A DNA stretch of 32,674 nt from contig JAEZYN010000050.1 in assembly GCA_023419095.1 (NCBI GenBank), forward strand, positions 1 to 32,674. The letters run 5' to 3'. The stretch is from Bacteroidota bacterium. GTDB lineage: Bacteria > Bacteroidota > Bacteroidia > Flavobacteriales > Weeksellaceae. Below the pieces are notes generated by a model. That model did no database searches. It saw only the letters and a program-made list of their open reading frames with translations, and was not told the origin of the DNA. Both the position numbers and the translations under genes were made by a program. Below, in pieces: positions 25,535-32,674 of this stretch. How positions within the stretch are numbered: the stretch's first letter is position 1; each line of letters opens with the position of its first letter.

Positions 25535-27502
25535 ATGAAAAGGCGGCTGGTATTTTTAGTTTTACTTATTTGCAGCGTAAATATTTCGCTGGCCCAAACG
25601 CCTGAAAAGCAGTGGAGCAAAATGGCGTTTTCGAAAGATGAAGCTTTTTTGCGGTCAGCTGATGCCCTTAGGATTGCACAAAACATCCTGGTGTACCAAA
25701 AGAGCAATGGTGGCTGGGGAAAGAATATCGCCGTGCAAAATGTGCTTTCTGAAGCAGAAAAGAAAAGAATTACAGCGTCGAAAGATGAGCTGAAAGTCAC
25801 CACAATTGATAATAATGCAACCGTTCAGGAACTTACGTTTCTGTCGAACGTATACCGTTTTCACAAAAAGCCGGAATTTCGGGAAGCTCTTCTTCGCGGT
25901 ATCGGATTTTTGCTTGAAGCTCAATACGAAAACGGCGGCTGGCCACAGTTTTATCCCATTCAGAATAATTATAGTTCCCACATCACGTATAACGACGATG
26001 CGATGGCGCGCGTCCTTTTCCTGTTCAAAACTATTTTAGATGAAGGTGAAAGATTTCCGGTCGCAATTCCGGCGGAAACTTTACAAAAAATCAAATTATC
26101 TTTTTGGAAAGGCATCGATGTCATTCTTAAAACGCAATACCGGCAAAACGGAAAGTTGACCGTTTGGGGCGCGCAGCACGACGAATATAACCTGCTTCCT
26201 ACAAAAGCTCGGGCTTATGAGCTTCCGTCACTCAGCGGAAAAGAATCCGCCACACTTGTCTTGTTGCTGATGTCGCTCGATAAACCTTCAAAACAGGTAA
26301 TATCCGCCGTGGAAGATGCGGTAGAATGGTTTGAGCAAAACCAGCTTAAAGGATTTAAAGAAATAGAAGTTTCAGATGATAAGAAACTAGTCGCTGATCC
26401 TGCCGCGCCGCCAATGTGGGGCAGATTCTATACACTGGACACCAACGAGATATTTATGACCGGGCGCAATGGCGAGATGAAACATTCGTATGCAGAAATT
26501 GAAGCTGAACGCCGCAACGGATACGCCTGGTACACTTATGAACCCGCAAAAGTTTTAAAAAAATATGACACGTGGAAGAAAAAGTATGTTAAAATCATTC
26601 CGGACAAATGGCAATACACAATCTCTAAGGACGGTTTAGGTGATTTCGAAACTATTCAGGATGCAATCGATCTTTTAAAATCTTTTCCCGATCAACAGAT
26701 CACCCTATACGTAAAGAACGGAAAATATGAGGAAAAAGTCCGGATCCACCAGTGGAACAGCAATATAAAGATCGTAGGTGAAGATCGCGACAAAACCATC
26801 GTTAGTTTTAATGATCATTTTACTCAAATAAACAAAGGCCGAAACAGTACGTTTTTCACACCCACATTAAGCATTGAATCCAACGATATCATCCTTGAAA
26901 ATCTTACAGTCGAGAATACAGCCGGCGAAGTAGGGCAGGCTGTGGCGCTGAGTATTACCTCAAACCGGGTCGCGCTGGTCAACTGTAAACTGCTCGGCAA
27001 CCAGGATACGCTTTATCTGGGCGGTGAAGGCAAAATCTACATCAAAGATTCATATATAGAAGGAACTACAGACTACATTTTCGGCGGCGCCACTGCCTAT
27101 TTCGAGAACTGCACACTTCACAGCAAAAAAGACTCGTATATCGCCGCACCTTCTACACCACAAGGCAGTGCGTACGGATTCGTATTTCATAATTGCACAC
27201 TCACGGCCGCTGAGAATGTCAACAAAGTTTATCTCGGAAGACCATGGCGAACTTTTGCAAAAGCCGTATTTTTAAATAGTGAATTGACTGCTGCTGTCGC
27301 GCCCGAAGGTTGGCACAACTGGAACAATGTGGCCGCGGAAGGGCATGCTGTGTTTTCGGAATACAGAAATTCCGGAGCCGGTTTCAAGCCTGTAGCGCGG
27401 GTGACTTGGTCGAAACAGCTTTCAAAAAGGCAGGCAGCAAATTACACCAAGCAGAAGGTTTTAAAAACAGAAATTAACAGCAACTGGTATGAAAATCTAT
27501 AA
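25535..27502 (+). CDS. bifunctional PL10 pectate lyase - CE8 pectin methylesterase
   Basis: A 655-residue fusion protein with a signal peptide (about 1-20, SLAQ). The N-terminal PL10 (alpha/alpha)3 domain (about 22-350) shows KSNGGWGKN, DNNATVQELTFL, GGWPQFYP, ITYNDDAM and WGAQHDEYNLLPTKARAYE (R226, the presumed catalytic arginine). The C-terminal CE8 beta-helix (about 358-640) has all expected residues: Q468 in GQAVAL, D491 in GNQDTLY, D513 in GTTDYIFGG, and R569/W571 in GRPWR. It would demethylate and then cleave homogalacturonan in one polypeptide, probably in the periplasm since no T9SS tail is present. It starts 4 bp after GH105, and its 3' end overlaps the CE12 gene by 14 bp. Confidence 0.93.
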   Translation: MKRRLVFLVLLICSVNISLAQTPEKQWSKMAFSKDEAFLRSADALRIAQNILVYQKSNGGWGKNIAVQNVLSEAEKKRITASKDELKVTTIDNNATVQELTFLSNVYRFHKKPEFREALLRGIGFLLEAQYENGGWPQFYPIQNNYSSHITYNDDAMARVLFLFKTILDEGERFPVAIPAETLQKIKLSFWKGIDVILKTQYRQNGKLTVWGAQHDEYNLLPTKARAYELPSLSGKESATLVLLLMSLDKPSKQVISAVEDAVEWFEQNQLKGFKEIEVSDDKKLVADPAAPPMWGRFYTLDTNEIFMTGRNGEMKHSYAEIEAERRNGYAWYTYEPAKVLKKYDTWKKKYVKIIPDKWQYTISKDGLGDFETIQDAIDLLKSFPDQQITLYVKNGKYEEKVRIHQWNSNIKIVGEDRDKTIVSFNDHFTQINKGRNSTFFTPTLSIESNDIILENLTVENTAGEVGQAVALSITSNRVALVNCKLLGNQDTLYLGGEGKIYIKDSYIEGTTDYIFGGATAYFENCTLHSKKDSYIAAPSTPQGSAYGFVFHNCTLTAAENVNKVYLGRPWRTFAKAVFLNSELTAAVAPEGWHNWNNVAAEGHAVFSEYRNSGAGFKPVARVTWSKQLSKRQAANYTKQKVLKTEINSNWYENL

Positions 27503-28241
27503 ATTATTACTGTTATCAGCCGTATTGTTGGTCGCGTGTAAAGTGAATATAGGGCGCGGGAAAGTGACCATTCATACAATCGGCGATTCTACGATGGCCA
27601 ATAAACCTAATCCCGACAAAAACCCAGAAAGAGGCTGGGTGCAGGTTTTAGCGCCGTATTTTAATGAAAATGTGCAGATTAAAAACTATGCAGTAAACGG
27701 CCGCAGCACCAAAAGTTTTCGTGAGCGCGGACACTGGCAGCCGGTTCTGGATGCTTTGCAGCCCGGCGATTATGTGTTCATCCAATTCGGGCATAATGAT
27801 GGCAAAGACACCGATCCGGAACGCTATACCAATCCGCAGACTTCCTACCGTTACAACCTGATTCGGTATATTGAAGAAGCACGCTCAAAAGGCGCTGTGC
27901 CGGTTCTTTTTTCATCGATTGCCAGACGGAAATTCAATAAAGAAGGCGTGCTGCTTGATGCTCACGGGAATTATACGCTGGTCGCCAGAATGGTTGCTTC
28001 GGAAATGAAAGTGCCGTTTTTTGACATGCAATATTTAACCGAAAACCTGGAAATAGCTTATGGTGTGGAGGAATCAAAAAAGCTCCATCTGCATTTTGCA
28101 AATGGTGAAAACGAATTTTTCCCGGACGGAATTGAAGATAATTCGCATCTGTCCGTACTTGGTGCTAATGAAATTGCTAAAATTTTCGTGGCTGAACTAA
28201 AACGCCAGAACCATCCGCTGCAGAAATATCTTAAAGATTAA
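27489..28241 (+). CDS. CE12 rhamnogalacturonan/pectin acetylesterase (SGNH), lipoprotein
   Basis: A 250-residue SGNH/GDSL hydrolase of the CE12 type. The lipoprotein signal ends LLVACK (cysteine about residue 17). Block I is GDSTM with nucleophile S34; block II is the NGRSTKSF region; block III is FGHND; block V is DNSHLS with D217 and H220 as the other members of the triad. It removes acetyl groups from rhamnogalacturonan or acetylated galacturonan oligosaccharides in the periplasm. It overlaps the PL10-CE8 gene by 14 bp in another frame and is the last gene of the operon. No clear terminator hairpin lies in the 25 bp before the convergent mutS2-like gene. Confidence 0.92.
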   Translation: MKIYKLLLLSAVLLVACKVNIGRGKVTIHTIGDSTMANKPNPDKNPERGWVQVLAPYFNENVQIKNYAVNGRSTKSFRERGHWQPVLDALQPGDYVFIQFGHNDGKDTDPERYTNPQTSYRYNLIRYIEEARSKGAVPVLFSSIARRKFNKEGVLLDAHGNYTLVARMVASEMKVPFFDMQYLTENLEIAYGVEESKKLHLHFANGENEFFPDGIEDNSHLSVLGANEIAKIFVAELKRQNHPLQKYLKD

Positions 28242-28266
28242 AATATAATTTGACGATAATTTACCT

Positions 28267-30417
28267 TTAAATCCGCTCCAGCTCATCTGCAGAGATCTGC
28301 GTTTTGAATGTTCCGTAGTTCACGGTGACTTTTTGGTTCTTCTCTATTTTTTCGATCGTTCCTACGCTTGTGCTGCCTGAAATGCGCACACGTTGCCCAA
28401 CTTTTAACCATACCGCGCGCTCTTTCACTCTTTTGTCTTCAATTTTTTCATTGGTTTCCGCAATTTTTTCCTGTACGTTTTCTTTCTTGAGCTGTTGGGT
28501 GATTTTGCGTTTTACAATTTGCAGTTTTTTGCTTTCATCTTTGTCAGAGCCAAGTTTACGGAATTTTTCCTGCTCCAGAATTTTCACGAAATCTTTAACG
28601 ACATCCTTGCGCGATTTTCCTTTCACATACGCATCGATGAAACTTTCTATTTTACCGCCGAACTGCAGTTTGCGGTGCTCTTCTTCATATAATTTCTGAA
28701 AATTGAAAAGTTTTTGCTGCAGCTGTTCATTGAGTTTTTCCAGATTTTCTTTTTTATTCTGGGTTGATTCTTTCTGTTCCGTGAGATTTGTTTTAAGTTT
28801 TTCAACTTCAAATTTTTCCTGCTGCAGTTTTACAATCGTTTTGTCCAGATTTACGATGTCGTGTTCCACCTTTTTCTTGGCGGAATTAATAATGAAATTC
28901 GGGATCCGGTTTTTTTGCGCCACCTCGAAGGTGAATGAGCTTCCGGCTTGCCCAACCTCAAGTTTATAAAGTGGTTCCAACGTTTTTTCGTCGAATAACA
29001 TCGCGGCGTTCTGAGCATTTGGGAGTTGTTCGACGACCAGTTTGATGTTGGTGTAATGCGTCGTGATGATGGCGAAACTTTTCTTCTTGTAAAAATGTTC
29101 GAGGAAACTTTCGGCCAGTGCGCCGCCAAGTTCCGGATCGGAGCCGGTGCCAAATTCATCAATCAGCAAAAGTGTGTTGTCATCAGCTTCACGAATGATG
29201 CGCGACATCTTTTTCAGTCGCGATGAATACGTGGAAAGATGGTTTTCAATGGATTGATTGTCGCCGATATCTGTCATGATCCGGTCAAAGAAAAACATTT
29301 CCGATTTCGGATGCACGGGCACCAGAATTCCGCTTTGAATCATGAGTTGAAGCAGACCGGCTGTCTTGAGTGTAATGGATTTTCCGCCGGCGTTCGGACC
29401 TGAAATACAGAGAATCCGGTTGTGCTCGGTGAGTGTGAAAGTCTGTGGGTAAATTTCTTTTTTCTCCGCTCTGTTTCTAAGCAGCAGAAGTGGATGGAAC
29501 GCGTTGACGAGCCGCAGCGTTTTGTGGCGATTGATCTTCGGCAGTATTCCTCCGATTTTTTCGGCGAATTTCGCTTTCGCGCGCGTAAAGTCAAGATCGA
29601 AAATATAAGTTTGATAATCCAAAAGCTGTGGTTGGAATTCCGCCAGTTCTGCCGTAAGTTTTCGCAGGATTTTATCGACCTCTTTTTTTTCCTCTTCCAG
29701 GTTTTCGCGCAGCTTGAAATGGTGCCGCACTACGGATTCGGGTTGGATATAGGTGATAGAACCAGTTTTGGAGACACCCAAAATTCGTCCCGGAACGCGT
29801 TTTTTGTAACCGGATTTTACGGCCAGAACCCGAATGTCTTCAATAATACTTTCGCGAATATCTTCCAGGAAATCTGTGGATGCAAGCGCACTCAGCGCCC
29901 TGTTGAAATTTTCCTGAATGGTTTTGCGCGCGTGCGAGATTTCGCTCCGCAGCGTTCTGAGTTCGGGCGACGCTTCGCTTTTCACTTCTCCAAACCGGTT
30001 GAAAACCGCATCTATTTTTACAATGATTTCTTTTTTAAAATCTAATTTTCTGACGTCATTGCTTAAGTTTATAAACAGTTCTCCGTACGTCGGAATAAAT
30101 TTCTGAAGTTTGCCGATCTGTTCTGTCAGGCTTTTAATTTTAAGAAAAGATGTGTTATCCAGCCGGAAATTTTCAATCGTCATTACCTTAAGTTCCGATT
30201 CTATATCCTCATATTCGTTAAACGGAATGGCATTATCGCTTTCAAAACTTGAGACGAATTCTGAAACTTTATTTAAAGCAATTTCGGCCTCCACAAGTGA
30301 GATTGGCCGCAATTCCTCAATTTTCTGGGCAGTTTTGGGTGAGAAAGCGAACGGCGATATTTCCGCCAGCAGTTCAGGAAACTCGAGTTCCTCTAATTGG
30401 TCTTTAGTTATATGCAC
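28267..30417 (-). CDS. mutS2: MutS2-type DNA-binding ATPase lacking the Smr domain
   Basis: A 716-residue MutS2-family protein. Core and clamp helices fill about residues 1-310. The ATPase domain has Walker A G-P-N-A-G-G-K-S at 340-347 and Walker B LLLIDEFGTGSD (D420, E421). A long charged coiled coil follows (about 515-640), and the C-terminus is a KOW-like segment ending QISADELERI. Bacillus MutS2 is about 785 residues with a C-terminal Smr nuclease domain, which is absent here. Members of the family act in recombination control or ribosome-collision rescue; the role of this Smr-less form is uncertain. The start is a GTG at 30417, chosen because MHITKDQLEELEFPELL begins the family domain. 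Confidence 0.9.
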   Translation of the reverse strand: MHITKDQLEELEFPELLAEISPFAFSPKTAQKIEELRPISLVEAEIALNKVSEFVSSFESDNAIPFNEYEDIESELKVMTIENFRLDNTSFLKIKSLTEQIGKLQKFIPTYGELFINLSNDVRKLDFKKEIIVKIDAVFNRFGEVKSEASPELRTLRSEISHARKTIQENFNRALSALASTDFLEDIRESIIEDIRVLAVKSGYKKRVPGRILGVSKTGSITYIQPESVVRHHFKLRENLEEEKKEVDKILRKLTAELAEFQPQLLDYQTYIFDLDFTRAKAKFAEKIGGILPKINRHKTLRLVNAFHPLLLLRNRAEKKEIYPQTFTLTEHNRILCISGPNAGGKSITLKTAGLLQLMIQSGILVPVHPKSEMFFFDRIMTDIGDNQSIENHLSTYSSRLKKMSRIIREADDNTLLLIDEFGTGSDPELGGALAESFLEHFYKKKSFAIITTHYTNIKLVVEQLPNAQNAAMLFDEKTLEPLYKLEVGQAGSSFTFEVAQKNRIPNFIINSAKKKVEHDIVNLDKTIVKLQQEKFEVEKLKTNLTEQKESTQNKKENLEKLNEQLQQKLFNFQKLYEEEHRKLQFGGKIESFIDAYVKGKSRKDVVKDFVKILEQEKFRKLGSDKDESKKLQIVKRKITQQLKKENVQEKIAETNEKIEDKRVKERAVWLKVGQRVRISGSTSVGTIEKIEKNQKVTVNYGTFKTQISADELERI

Positions 30418-30421
30418 ACCA

Positions 30422-30429
30422 CAAATTTA
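30422..30429 (-). promoter_or_regulatory. candidate -7 box of the mutS2-like gene
   Basis: The minus strand reads TAAATTTG, an exact TAnnTTTG match, ending only 4 nt before the GTG start. Transcription would begin at or near the start codon, giving a leaderless or nearly leaderless mRNA. Confidence 0.45.
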
Positions 30430-30538
30430 ATGAGATTTTCGTACATGGAATGATAAGAGATGATTTCGTATTGAAGACACCTCTTTTTTAAATCAAACAA
30501 TCATGCTGGCATGTGATTTTCGTTTCGGAAGGATAAAC

Positions 30539-30546
30539 TATTTTTG
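30539..30546 (+). promoter_or_regulatory. candidate -7 box of ung
   Basis: TATTTTTG matches TAnnTTTG and lies 33 nt before the ung ATG. No TTG at the expected -33 distance. Confidence 0.45.
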
Positions 30547-30579
30547 TAAAATTCAGCTTTAAAATTTAAAGATTTAAAA

Positions 30580-31221
30580 ATGACCTGGACAGAAGTTCTA
30601 GCACCGATAAAAAACAGTTCATATTTTGAGAAATTGTGGCAAAATGTAAAACACGAATATACCAACTCAAAATGTTTTCCGCCTAAAACTCAGATTTTCC
30701 GCGCCCTTGAACTGACGCCATTTGAGGATGTGAAAGTTGTAATTTTAGGTCAGGATCCGTATCACAATGATTTTCAGGCCAATGGTTTGTGTTTTTCGGT
30801 TTCTGAACAGGTTTCTGCGCCTCCATCACTAAAAAATATTTTTACCGAACTGAATGAGGATCTTGGCATTCAGCGCACGAAGAAAGAACTGGATGACTGG
30901 GCAGCACAGGGTGTTTTATTACTGAACGCGACACTTACGGTGAAGGCGCACACACCAAATTCTCATAAAGATTTGGGCTGGGAAACTTTTACGGATCATA
31001 TTATCAAGGAAATATCACTACGAAAAGAGAATGTGGTTTTTGTATTGTGGGGCGCCTTCGCGCAGAAAAAAGCCCCGCTGATTGACGAGGCTAAACATTT
31101 AATCATAAAATCTGCACATCCATCACCATTTTCAGTGTACCGAGGTTTCTACGGAAGCAGACCTTTCTCTAAAATCAATTCGTACCTGGAATCAAAAGGT
31201 AAAAGACCTATCGCGTGGTAG
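30580..31221 (+). CDS. ung: uracil-DNA glycosylase (family 1)
   Basis: A 213-residue family-1 UDG, near the usual 220-230. The water-activating loop GQDPYH has D59 and H62. The uracil-binding segment NATLTVKAHTPNSH is present, as is the minor-groove loop HPSPFS with H180. It removes uracil from DNA to start base-excision repair. It is transcribed away from the mutS2-like gene, and its last 14 bp overlap the 3' end of the convergent lipoprotein gene. Confidence 0.97.
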   Translation: MTWTEVLAPIKNSSYFEKLWQNVKHEYTNSKCFPPKTQIFRALELTPFEDVKVVILGQDPYHNDFQANGLCFSVSEQVSAPPSLKNIFTELNEDLGIQRTKKELDDWAAQGVLLLNATLTVKAHTPNSHKDLGWETFTDHIIKEISLRKENVVFVLWGAFAQKKAPLIDEAKHLIIKSAHPSPFSVYRGFYGSRPFSKINSYLESKGKRPIAW

Positions 31222-31813
31222 TGCGCTGCGTGGTCTGATCGCCGCCGCTGCCTTTTGTAATTTTAATTCCGATTTTATATTTCCCCGCAAGATCTTTAAA
31301 CCCTTTGGCGGCGGTAGTTTGCGGACTTACGCTTACCAGCGAAATGGTGTTCCCGTTGAAATCCTGTGTTTTTGAATACCCTTTTTTAGCATCACCTAAT
31401 GAACTGAGCTGCACCGTAACCGGTCGCGTATAAAGTCCCATAAGTTCCACTTCAGCTACGGCTACACCTGCCCACACACAGTTTACGCCTTCAGGACAGC
31501 GGCTGTCTTCAACCATTCTTTTGAAGGTCACATTCATCTCGTATTCTTTTATGAACCTGTTTTCACCTTCGTTCAGATAGATTACACCGGTTTTATCTGT
31601 CGCCATTTCGGTTTGTTCTTTTTTTGCAGTTTCCACGGCTTCAGCATCCGGTGGCAGGCCAACTGACATTTCGGGTTCCGTATTTTTCTGCGGAACTTGC
31701 GTTGCAGCAGTGGCTGCTTCGGGTACGCGGGTACTTTTTTCCTGTGTCATTTTGTTCTGGCAGGCGGCTATTGCCAGCGCGCTGAATCCTGTAATTAATA
31801 ATCTGTGTATCAT
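31208..31813 (-). CDS. small lipoprotein of unknown function
   Basis: A 201-residue protein. The signal peptide ends in the lipobox AIAAC (cysteine about residue 18). A low-complexity Thr/Ala/Glu/Pro linker (about 20-75) follows, then a globular beta domain (about 76-190) with FKRMVEDSRCPEGVNCVWAGVA; two cysteines there may form a disulphide. I recognise that block as recurring in uncharacterised bacterial lipoproteins, but I know no function. It is 13 bp downstream of the DUF456 gene on the same strand, so the two are probably co-transcribed. Confidence 0.8.
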   Translation of the reverse strand: MIHRLLITGFSALAIAACQNKMTQEKSTRVPEAATAATQVPQKNTEPEMSVGLPPDAEAVETAKKEQTEMATDKTGVIYLNEGENRFIKEYEMNVTFKRMVEDSRCPEGVNCVWAGVAVAEVELMGLYTRPVTVQLSSLGDAKKGYSKTQDFNGNTISLVSVSPQTTAAKGFKDLAGKYKIGIKITKGSGGDQTTQRTTTR

Positions 31814-31826
31814 CGCAGTAGGGTTT

Positions 31827-32312
31827 TTAAAACATATCGAAAATCACTACCAAAAACATTGCCAAGCCTACGATAAAGTTAAAACCTGTTCCGTATATGA
31901 AACCGATTAAAGCGCCTTTGGTAGATCGCCATGCTTTTTTCCGGTCGCTGGCATCGTGTAAAAGTTCACCGATGAAAACGCCGAGAAACATTCCGATAAG
32001 GAAACCGAACGGTAACGGGATGAAAAACATTCCCGCAAAAGTGCCGACTACAGAACCAATGCTTCCCCAGCGTGTACCACCGTATTTTCGGGTAGTCCGC
32101 GCCGGAATGACATAATTTAAGACAATGGAAAGGAGCGTAAGCGCAGAAAAAATCCAGACGTAAGCCATCGGTAATGTTGCGTCTGTACCGAATTTGTAAA
32201 TGAGCAGCCCACAAAGGCTGAGCAATAAACCGGGCAGAACAGGCAGGAAAGTCCCTAATATTCCTACCACAAGCAGAACGATACTCAGCAGGCTGATAAG
32301 TGTGTGATCCAT
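31827..32312 (-). CDS. DUF456 family membrane protein
   Basis: A 161-residue protein with about four to five hydrophobic helices. It shows DUF456 features: the N-terminal GILGTFLPVLPG motif, YGGTRWGSIGSVVGTFAGMFF, GFLIGMFLGVFIGEL and a late KGALIGFIYGTGFNF. Glycine-rich repeated helices of this kind resemble glycine-zipper proteins. It sits in the inner membrane; function is unknown. The downstream lipoprotein gene is 13 bp away. Confidence 0.88.
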   Translation of the reverse strand: MDHTLISLLSIVLLVVGILGTFLPVLPGLLLSLCGLLIYKFGTDATLPMAYVWIFSALTLLSIVLNYVIPARTTRKYGGTRWGSIGSVVGTFAGMFFIPLPFGFLIGMFLGVFIGELLHDASDRKKAWRSTKGALIGFIYGTGFNFIVGLAMFLVVIFDMF

Positions 32313-32366
32313 TCTTTAAATTTAGTTAAAAGTAGGCATTAATCGGGTAAACACAAACGGATTTCA

Positions 32367-32374
32367 TATTTTTG
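32367..32374 (+). promoter_or_regulatory. candidate -7 box of the MscS-like gene
   Basis: TATTTTTG matches TAnnTTTG and ends 5 nt before the ATG at 32380, which again suggests a very short or absent leader. Confidence 0.4.
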
Positions 32375-32379
32375 CGATA

Positions 32380-32674
32380 ATGAACGAATTAAACAATACA
32401 AAGGACTTCCTGCAGGCAATGAGCGACACACTTCACTACTTTGTGAAGGATACAGTGCCCGACAGTTTTGTACTGACTGTTCAGATTGCCTTAAAATTTT
32501 TATTTCTTGTCGGCATCGTATACCTCACGGGTTTCGTGATCAGACTGCTGATGAACACAATCTTCCGTCTGTATTTTAATAATGACAGGCATCCCGTTTT
32601 AAAAGCCATCTATCTTTCGAAAATCACCAATTCCGTCGCAAATCTCCTTGCCATGCTGCTCGCAAGTTTCGCGC
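32380..32674 (+). CDS. probable MscS-family mechanosensitive channel, 3' partial
   Basis: The frame starting at this ATG stays open to the window end (98 codons). It encodes a short amphipathic N-terminus (NELNNTKDFLQAMSD), a first hydrophobic helix (about residues 25-50, IALKFLFLVGIVYLTGFVI) and the start of a second (AKIT-like SKITNSVANLLAMLLAS). This layout, with FRLYFNND and a Lys-rich link between helices, resembles the N-terminus of flavobacterial MscS-type proteins. The pore and beta domain lie outside the window, so the assignment is tentative. Confidence 0.5.
   Translation, partial: MNELNNTKDFLQAMSDTLHYFVKDTVPDSFVLTVQIALKFLFLVGIVYLTGFVIRLLMNTIFRLYFNNDRHPVLKAIYLSKITNSVANLLAMLLASFA

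Noticed and set aside
29422..30045. 207-codon frame antisense to the mutS2-like gene
   Set aside because: Shadow frame rich in Phe and Arg with no family features; the minus-strand ATPase motifs are decisive.
1..32674. tRNA, rRNA, insertion sequences or phage genes
   Set aside because: None recognised on either strand; no transposase or integrase motifs, and coding style is even across the window.

Overview
The window looks like chromosomal DNA of a flavobacterium (Bacteroidota, probably a Chryseobacterium-like Weeksellaceae; the genus is inference). The evidence is a SusC/SusD pair, several secreted proteins with type IX secretion (T9SS) C-terminal sorting domains, promoter boxes of the Bacteroidota form TAnnTTTG, few visible Shine-Dalgarno sites, and a moderately AT-rich base composition. 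Positions 1 to about 28,240 form one pectin/polygalacturonate utilisation locus. The rest is housekeeping sequence.

Layout. (1) Positions 2-5661, plus strand: a cytoplasmic hexuronate operon with a YhcH/YjgK/YiaL-family protein (cut by the window edge), KDPG/KHG aldolase, an ExuT-like hexuronate transporter, tagaturonate reductase and altronate dehydratase. It ends in a perfect bidirectional hairpin terminator shared with (2). (2) Positions 5710-6732, minus strand: a LacI-family repressor, probably the regulator of the locus. (3) Positions 6906-13203, plus: GH28 polygalacturonase, SusC and SusD, then a strong terminator. (4) Positions 13310-17931, plus: a 1072-residue multidomain CE8 pectin methylesterase and a PL1 pectate lyase, both with T9SS tails. 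(5) Positions 18351-19166, plus: a small T9SS-exported protein that is essentially one copy of the N-terminal accessory domain of the large CE8 protein. (6) Positions 19327-19548: a degenerate array of short hairpins. (7) Positions 19620-22112, minus: an 830-residue PL1 pectate lyase with Fn3, Ig-like and CBM77-like modules and a T9SS tail. (8) Positions 22420-28241, plus: a tightly packed five-gene operon with an alpha/beta-hydrolase esterase, a DUF4861 lipoprotein, a GH105 unsaturated uronyl hydrolase lipoprotein, a PL10-CE8 fusion and a CE12 acetylesterase lipoprotein. (9) Positions 28267-32674: MutS2-like ATPase lacking Smr, uracil-DNA glycosylase, a small lipoprotein, a DUF456 membrane protein and the start of a probable MscS-type channel.

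How it fits together. T9SS-exported CE8 and PL1 enzymes would demethylate and cut pectin outside the cell. SusC/SusD would import oligomers. The periplasmic esterases, PL10-CE8, GH105 and GH28 would finish the job. ExuT would bring uronic acids into the cytoplasm for UxaB, UxaA and Eda. UxaC and KdgK, needed to complete the route, are not in the window.

The most interesting non-coding signal is a recurring 14-bp palindrome matching the LacI-family consensus TGnAAnCGnTTnCA. It occurs at five intergenic positions. At four of them it abuts or overlaps a TAnnTTTG promoter box in front of pectin genes, which suggests a single repressor-operator system controlling the whole locus.
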